From: a virus
Virus record (IMG/VR): IMGVR_UViG_3300036832_000676
Coordinates: 1 to 40,304 of that record
Strand: one strand, 5' to 3'
Length of the DNA stretch: 40,304 bases
Part shown: positions 35,190-40,304 of the stretch, piece by piece
How the letters are laid out: every line of letters begins with the position of its first letter
How positions within the stretch are numbered: the first letter of the stretch is position 1
Notes under the pieces: generated by a model
Database searches by the model: none
What the model saw: the letters and a program-made list of their open reading frames with translations, nothing else
What the model was told of the DNA's origin: nothing
Position numbers and translations under genes: made by a program

Positions 35190-37411
35190 CGGCCGAGCAC
35201 GCTTTGGGCGGCACCGATCGCGCGGTTGCCGAGCGCCTGATACTGGTCGCCGCTGCCACTCGCACCCGCCATGACGGCAAGGCGCGCGACCAGCCTGGCC
35301 GCTCGCGGCGAGCCTTGCGGCTCTTTCATCAGCTGCCGAAAGCGCATTTGCGCTTCAGGCTGGGTGAGCAATTTGCCGAGCTCATCGAGGTTCTGCCCGA
35401 GCTGCCATTTCTGGATCATTTTGAGCGGTCGAGGCGGCAGCCTGACGCCTTTCGCCTCGTCCAGCATTTCCCCTTTTTCCGCAGTCATCGACTGTGCCGG
35501 AAGCCGAGAGCGAGAGGCCCCCCAATAGTCCACAAATTTCTGAAAGCCCGCGTAGGTGTCCTTGCCGTTGGGCAGCGCCTCGACCGCGGCTTTGAAGTTG
35601 TCGGCAGATCGATCGCCGCCCGCCAGGTTCTTGACGATGTTGCCGCCCGCCATCGGGTTGGCGCCTTTTTGCGTCTGCTTCATGGCCTTGTCGGCGACAT
35701 CGGCGAAGTGCTCTTCGACCAGAGCGTTGGCGAGCCTCTGATTGCGGCCACCGATGCGCTTGATGAAATCGCCGACATCCTGGGGCGCGATGTCGCCGCT
35801 GAAAAGCTGCCGCGTCATGGCTTGCGTCGAGGCGTCGGAAGCTTGGTAGAGCTTGCCGCCAGGCCCGCGCATGAAGGGCTCGAGCCGCTCCTGTGACAGC
35901 GCCGCATGCGTTTCCTGGGCCTGCTCGTAGGCGCCCTTGGCCGCGACATTCGTCGGCCCGACCGCGCCAGGCGCGGGCGCGCCGATTCCCCGCGAGCCCG
36001 TGGCGTTCTTGAGCGTCGCCTCGACCGCGTCGGCCGCCGCCCCGACATTGCCGCTCTTCAGCTTCTCGCCATTGGCCCAGAGGGTCTGCGCCCGCTCGCG
36101 CAAGAGCTTGCGCACCTGATCGTTGACCATCACCGAATCAGGGCCGTGGCCCGCCAGCGTCGCGTTCAGCTCGTGGTCGTTGAGCACCTCCTCGCGCGCC
36201 CGCCGCACGATCTCGTTCTTGTCGAGCTCCTGCATCATGTTCGGCGTGAGCTTCTGCGTCTCGGCCTGGCGATAGAGCGGCTGTGTCTCGGCCTGGATGC
36301 CCTTCTCGATGTCGCCCTTGGCGCCGCGTGTCTCGGCCTGTGTCTCGGGTCCGATGTCGCGCCGGTTCATCGGTGTCTCTCGGCCGCGCAACACGCCTTT
36401 GGCCTCTTCCACCGAGGCCGGAATATCCTCGCGACCGCGCTGCTCGACCATGCGCGTGATGTCGCCCTGGCCGCGCGCCTCAGCTAAATGCTGCGCCGTG
36501 CGCATGTCGATGCGGCCGTCCGAGGCATGATAGATCGCCTCGGCCCGCGTCAGCGTCGGACGCCCCTCGCGGACATTGGCCTGGTAGAGCTGCTCGGCCT
36601 TGTCGAGCACGCCTTGCGCCTCGCCGGGATCAAGCCCTTTTGTCGATCGGCGCAGGATGTCGCCGACTGCCTCGGGACCACGATTGAGCAGCCCGGCGGC
36701 GCCGCCGGTCGCCAGCTCGATGCCGCCCTTGACCAGGTCGGCGCTCTTGCGCAACGGCTCGAGCACCGGCGTATTCTCGACGGCCTGCTTGTAGCCCTCC
36801 CCCGCCACGCCAGGGGCAACCGCGTAATTGACGAGCGGGTTGGCGAGCGGGCCGTGGGTGCCAGGCCCGATCAAAGCCCGCTTGACGCCTTGCTCCCCGA
36901 TCCTCCCGGCCGCGCCGACATCGGCCGCCAGCTCGGGAGCCGCCTCGGGCGCCACCGCCAGCGGCGCCAGCGTGCCGACCTCCTTGGAAATCGCGCCTGG
37001 TGTCGTCGTGGGCTGATAGTTCGGATCGGTCTTGAACACCGGCGAGCTCACCTCGCCCGGCCGCAAGGCCTCGCCGACCCTTTTGAAAGTGCCCGCCGAG
37101 GGCTTGTCGCCAAACCATTTCGCGGTGCGCCCGAGAGCGCGCACCGCCGCGCCTGGCGCGTCGCCGATCATCTGCACGCCCTTCGTCGCCCCAGCGTCGA
37201 AGCCGCGCTCGATGTCGTGCCCATAGCGCGCCGCGCCGCTGGCCAGGCTCTCGCCGCGTGTCGGCGGCGGCAGAGAGCCCGCCTCGTCGCGGCTCGATCT
37301 CGCCAAATCTTGCACCATTTGAGGAGCGGGCCCGGCGGGCGGCGCCGTCAGTTTTGCATGATGCTGATCCACCTCATCGGAGGTGGAGGGAGCGTCGTTG
37401 AGCATGCCCAT
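35186..37411 (-). CDS. Large internal virion (ejection) protein, 741 aa
   Basis: A long helical protein with a disordered start (MGMLNDAPSTSDEVDQHHAK), an Ala/Gly/Pro region with possible membrane-active stretches (GTLAPLAVAPEAAPELAAD, GGIELATGGAAGLL) and charged helices (LTRAEAIYHASDGRIDMRTA, EIVRRAREEVLNDHELNATL, RNQRLANALVEEHFADVADK). Length, composition and place between the muralytic ejection protein and the fibres fit the P22 gp20/gp16 or T7 gp15/16 class that enters the host envelope with the DNA. No enzymatic motif is visible. Its ATG directly follows the upstream stop (TAG-ATG). Confidence 0.7.
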   Translation of the reverse strand: MGMLNDAPSTSDEVDQHHAKLTAPPAGPAPQMVQDLARSSRDEAGSLPPPTRGESLASGAARYGHDIERGFDAGATKGVQMIGDAPGAAVRALGRTAKWFGDKPSAGTFKRVGEALRPGEVSSPVFKTDPNYQPTTTPGAISKEVGTLAPLAVAPEAAPELAADVGAAGRIGEQGVKRALIGPGTHGPLANPLVNYAVAPGVAGEGYKQAVENTPVLEPLRKSADLVKGGIELATGGAAGLLNRGPEAVGDILRRSTKGLDPGEAQGVLDKAEQLYQANVREGRPTLTRAEAIYHASDGRIDMRTAQHLAEARGQGDITRMVEQRGREDIPASVEEAKGVLRGRETPMNRRDIGPETQAETRGAKGDIEKGIQAETQPLYRQAETQKLTPNMMQELDKNEIVRRAREEVLNDHELNATLAGHGPDSVMVNDQVRKLLRERAQTLWANGEKLKSGNVGAAADAVEATLKNATGSRGIGAPAPGAVGPTNVAAKGAYEQAQETHAALSQERLEPFMRGPGGKLYQASDASTQAMTRQLFSGDIAPQDVGDFIKRIGGRNQRLANALVEEHFADVADKAMKQTQKGANPMAGGNIVKNLAGGDRSADNFKAAVEALPNGKDTYAGFQKFVDYWGASRSRLPAQSMTAEKGEMLDEAKGVRLPPRPLKMIQKWQLGQNLDELGKLLTQPEAQMRFRQLMKEPQGSPRAARLVARLAVMAGASGSGDQYQALGNRAIGAAQSVLGR

Positions 37412-40304
37412 CTAGCGAGCGTCCTCCGTCTTTGTATGGGGCTTGCCGTCGAGCGGGCTGATGTAAACGTCGCCCTTGCCGAGCGCCTTGTAGGCCGGGT
37501 CACTGTCGCTGGTCGGGCGCGGCAACAACGGCTTGCCGTCTGCGCCCTTGGCACCGAGGGGCTGGTTGGTGAACGGGTCAAGAAGCTGATGCGCCGGATC
37601 CGCGAGATACGCCTTGGTCTTGGCCTGGTAGTCGGCATAGCTCGTCGCCGACGAGGCAATCTCGCCGAGGTCGGCATTGCGCTGCGCCGTCTGCGATAGA
37701 ATCTTCACCAGGAGACGGTTGCCGGAGACGGTGTTCATCAGCCCTGGATAGGCCACCAGCATTTTCTGGAACTCGAATTGCGTCGGCCGCGCGGTCATCC
37801 CCTTGCTCGCTTGGGCCGCGAGCTGCGTGTTCATTTTCTGCAAGACCTGCTGGGCATCGACAACCGGGCTGGTGTCGCCGGTTATTGAATTGAGGGCCTT
37901 CCCGGCCTCCAAGATCGTCTCCGAGCCAGGGCCGGTCGTGCCGCCGCCCTTTTCGATCTGATCGAGCGCGCCCGAGACGATCGGCAGGCTGTCGAGCATG
38001 TCACGCGAACCGCGCCCGGCATCGGTGACCTTCTGCATCTCCACGGCTTGATCTTCGCCGCGCTTTTTATCGAAGGCCGTCTCGCCAGCCCCAATCAGCG
38101 GCTGCTTCTTCATCTGCAGGAACTCAGCAAAGCTTTTGTCGTAGCCTTGCTTTTTGGCGTATTCGTATTCGGCGATGTCGGCCGGGTCTTTGGTCTTATC
38201 CTGATACTCGTTGAAGGTGCCGGTGTAGCCGCCCGCCTTGGCGTATTCGTATTCCTTCTCGGTGGTGGTCTTCTCCATGTCCTTCTGCGCCTGGTCGGCG
38301 ATCTTGCCGAAAATCTCGGCGTAGCCGGTGGCGCCCATGGCCGTGTACTTTTGCTGCATGCGCAGGGCGTAGTTGTAGCGGTCCTGCGCCGACATGCCGC
38401 CAGCGGCCGCCTGGTTGTTGGCCGTGGTCGCCACCTGGGTGGTGGTGGCCGCGCTCGGTGCCTGAGCGCCCGGCGTGCCATAGGTGTATTTGCCGCTCGC
38501 CAGGTTCTTCGCGACATCGTCGGCCTCGTCGTCGGACGCGACCCCCTGAATACCTTGCAGCTTGGCCACGTCCGCGACATTCGGCGCCGACTTGTCGCTA
38601 TCGTCGGCGGCGTCGGCCGCAGCCCGCGTCCAGGGCTTGCCGTTGATCATCACCGCCGGATCGGGATTGGCGGCCGAGGCGATCGCAGTCGGAGCCGCGC
38701 CCGGCCCGGCCGGTGCCGCCGGAGCGGCTGCGGGAGGTGCTACCGGAGCGGCGACAGGAGGAGCGACCGGAGGCGCGACGGGAGGAGCTCCCGCACCCCC
38801 GACCCGTGGAGGCGGCGGCAAGGCCGCTGGGACGGCGCCTGGCTGGGGTCCTGGCGCGCCGGGCATGCCACCCCCACCGGCGAAGCCAGCCGCTCCCTGG
38901 CCCTGCAAGAGGCCTCCTAGCCCACTGAGCAGATGCCCTGGGATGCCGAGGACGCCGCCGAGCAGGCCACCCAGGCCGCCGCCGCCAGGCCGCGCCGCTG
39001 GCGCGCCCGCGCCGGTCGGCAAGCCGCTCGGCGTCACCGCAGGCTGCGGCGCTTGCGGCTTGTAGGTGGTGCCGCCGGGAATCGCCGTATTCCAGGCATC
39101 ACCCGCGAACGCGGTCGGCCGCGAGGGCGGCACCGGCGCCTGCGTCGCGGACGGTGGCGACACACCGGTCGGCGTCACCGTCGCCGGGGGCGCGCCCCCT
39201 CCGCTCGGCGCCGCCGAGCCGGGTCCCGAGGCGCCGGGCTTGTTCAAAGCCGCGATCTGCTTTTGCTGCACCTCGACCTTTTGCGCCGGTGTCAGCTTGG
39301 CCATGGCGTCGGGATTGTAGGGATTGATCAGCGTGCCATCGGCGAGCGTGATAATGTTCGGCGTCGCTGCCGCCGCAGGCGCCGCAGGCGCCGCGATCGG
39401 GTTGCCGTTCGCGTCAACCCGATCCTCGTCGGCCAGCGTCGTGCCGACATTCGTGCCACCAGTCGTGGCGGCACCGGGTCCCGCGAATTGCTGACCCCCG
39501 CCCGGCAAAGCCGAGCGCGGCGACACCGGCGGCGGCGGCGACGGCTGCGTCAAATGTCCAAACATGCTCGCCAGCCGGGGATTCCCCGCCTCGACCACCG
39601 ACATGGCCGCCGCGACCCTGGGGATGTCGGTAGAACTGAGCGGCTGATTCGGATCGAGGCCGGTCTGTGCCGCAACCCGCTGCGCGTAAGCTGCGGTCGA
39701 ACCGGCGGCATTGGTGGGGTCCTTCACCGGCGACCATCTCGCGATGATGCCGTTTATGGTATTATTGCCCCCGGCCAGATAGAGGTGCGAGTTCTGCAGC
39801 AACGAGGTCATGGCCGAGGCACCGGCCTGCGGCGTCTCAAACTTGGCGAAACGCCCGTCGCTGCCGACATAGCCAGGCTGCTTTTGCGCGAATTGGCCAT
39901 CCTCGATATTGCCGGGGTTGTTGTTGCGCTCGGCCCGCGAGGTGCCGCCGGGGCCATAAGCCTGCGAGCCAAAACCGCCCGCGCCGATGGTGCCGGTGGT
40001 GGAGCTCGTCGGTCCCGGTACGCCTAGCGTGCCCGCCGGGCCTCCCGTGGCACCACCACCGCCGAGGAGCGGCGCCAGATCGTCCGCCGCGCTCTTCCCC
40101 GCCTGCTGGTTCTGCACCAGGCTGGAGAGCTTCATCATCAGGTCGGGGTTGCCCATGCGACCGGCGATCGCCATGGCACCGGCATAATCGCCGTTCTTCA
40201 GCGCGTCGCCGAGCTGCTGCTGCTGGCCGAAATTGTAGGAGTTTTGCAAGCCGGTGCCGAGCGCATTGATGCCCGACTGCGCCATCTGGAAGAACGGCGA
40301 AATC
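37412..40304 (-). CDS. Ejection protein with virion-associated lytic domain (continues at 173..1)
   Basis: With the start at 173 across the junction, the protein has 971 residues. Residues about 130-235 hold RNNNPGNIEDGQFAQKQPGY, GSDGRFAKFETPQAGASAMT and GIIARWSPVKDPTN, a recurring phage structural lysozyme-like domain that likely opens peptidoglycan during DNA entry. A very long Pro/Ala/Gly linker (about 240-600) follows, with tandem VAPPVAPPVA repeats, then helical C-terminal parts (QDRYNYALRMQQKYTAMGAT, EYEYAKAGGYTGTFNEYQDK, TAQRNADLGEIASSATSYAD). EYAK-GY units recur twice. The next gene starts one base after its stop. Confidence 0.82.
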   Translation of the reverse strand, partial: ISPFFQMAQSGINALGTGLQNSYNFGQQQQLGDALKNGDYAGAMAIAGRMGNPDLMMKLSSLVQNQQAGKSAADDLAPLLGGGGATGGPAGTLGVPGPTSSTTGTIGAGGFGSQAYGPGGTSRAERNNNPGNIEDGQFAQKQPGYVGSDGRFAKFETPQAGASAMTSLLQNSHLYLAGGNNTINGIIARWSPVKDPTNAAGSTAAYAQRVAAQTGLDPNQPLSSTDIPRVAAAMSVVEAGNPRLASMFGHLTQPSPPPPVSPRSALPGGGQQFAGPGAATTGGTNVGTTLADEDRVDANGNPIAAPAAPAAAATPNIITLADGTLINPYNPDAMAKLTPAQKVEVQQKQIAALNKPGASGPGSAAPSGGGAPPATVTPTGVSPPSATQAPVPPSRPTAFAGDAWNTAIPGGTTYKPQAPQPAVTPSGLPTGAGAPAARPGGGGLGGLLGGVLGIPGHLLSGLGGLLQGQGAAGFAGGGGMPGAPGPQPGAVPAALPPPPRVGGAGAPPVAPPVAPPVAAPVAPPAAAPAAPAGPGAAPTAIASAANPDPAVMINGKPWTRAAADAADDSDKSAPNVADVAKLQGIQGVASDDEADDVAKNLASGKYTYGTPGAQAPSAATTTQVATTANNQAAAGGMSAQDRYNYALRMQQKYTAMGATGYAEIFGKIADQAQKDMEKTTTEKEYEYAKAGGYTGTFNEYQDKTKDPADIAEYEYAKKQGYDKSFAEFLQMKKQPLIGAGETAFDKKRGEDQAVEMQKVTDAGRGSRDMLDSLPIVSGALDQIEKGGGTTGPGSETILEAGKALNSITGDTSPVVDAQQVLQKMNTQLAAQASKGMTARPTQFEFQKMLVAYPGLMNTVSGNRLLVKILSQTAQRNADLGEIASSATSYADYQAKTKAYLADPAHQLLDPFTNQPLGAKGADGKPLLPRPTSDSDPAYKALGKGDVYISPLDGKPHTKTEDAR
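40155..40304. repeat. Terminal overlap, right copy (partner 1-150)
   Basis: It is identical to bases 1-150 except at 40163 (G against T at 9) and 40178 (A against C at 24). Both differences are silent in the ejection gene (Ala and Gly codons), so they look like natural variants in the sampled phage population rather than random errors. Confidence 0.9.

Noticed and set aside
1-40304. tRNA or other structured RNA genes
   Set aside because: No cloverleaf, T-arm consensus or known ncRNA pattern was found by eye in the intergenic stretches.

Overview
The window is a complete, high-GC genome of a temperate, P22-like short-tailed phage (podovirus), opened at an arbitrary point inside a virion gene. 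The last 150 bases (40155-40304) repeat the first 150 with only two substitutions, both silent in the gene that crosses the junction, so the unit genome is circular or circularly permuted and about 40,154 bp. Gene style suggests an alphaproteobacterial, probably Hyphomicrobiales (Rhizobiales), host: very GC-rich third positions, a small secreted CxxG-type protein, a DUF3309-like membrane peptide, and a replication protein of a type I associate with rhizobial phages. The host is inference only; no tRNA or recognisable attachment site was found to fix it.

Late region. One long leftward (minus-strand) block starts at the small terminase (14040), runs down through position 1 and across the junction to 29044. 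In transcription order it holds terS, a 38-residue basic protein, terL, a small protein resembling the Acb2/Tad1 hairpin family, the portal, a large virion-associated protein whose 3' end is frameshifted, a DUF3309-like peptide, scaffold, major capsid protein (N4 gp56/DUF4043 type), an RMF-like protein, P22 gp4- and gp10-like tail factors, several small proteins, a Gly/Ala/Gln-rich ejection protein, a 971-residue ejection protein with a probable muralytic domain (spanning the junction), a second large internal protein, a collar-type fibre with an HxH array, a small protein, a fibre with an S74 chaperone tail, then small proteins, a holin candidate, a GH25 endolysin and a proline-rich repeat protein. 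A UUCG-loop terminator at 28981-29008 closes the block.

Early leftward region (21239 down to 15253). An XRE/Cro-type regulator heads an operon with a VRR-NUC nuclease, a small protein, a Cas4/RecB-like nuclease, a short conserved protein, an SSB-tailed protein and a primase-helicase. Downstream lies a 60-bp imperfect palindrome next to four GTTGGAAGG direct repeats, then one more gene. Three of these proteins share an NPFEA(Y/W) motif.

Rightward genes. A two-gene operon (14117-15195) encodes a TGT/DpdA-like base transglycosylase and a small HTH protein. It is divergent from terS, and its promoter contains a perfect palindrome. From 21370 to 29012 run a secreted small protein, an excisionase-type HTH overlapping a tyrosine integrase, a row of tiny membrane/coiled-coil/zinc proteins, a second Cro-like HTH, a winged-helix protein with a long polyproline run, and a 449-residue beta-propeller protein.

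The most interesting items are the stand-alone DpdA-like gene with its operator, the Acb2-like candidate anti-defence gene, the shared NPFEA motif in the replication proteins, the iteron/cruciform element, and the frameshifted virion gene.
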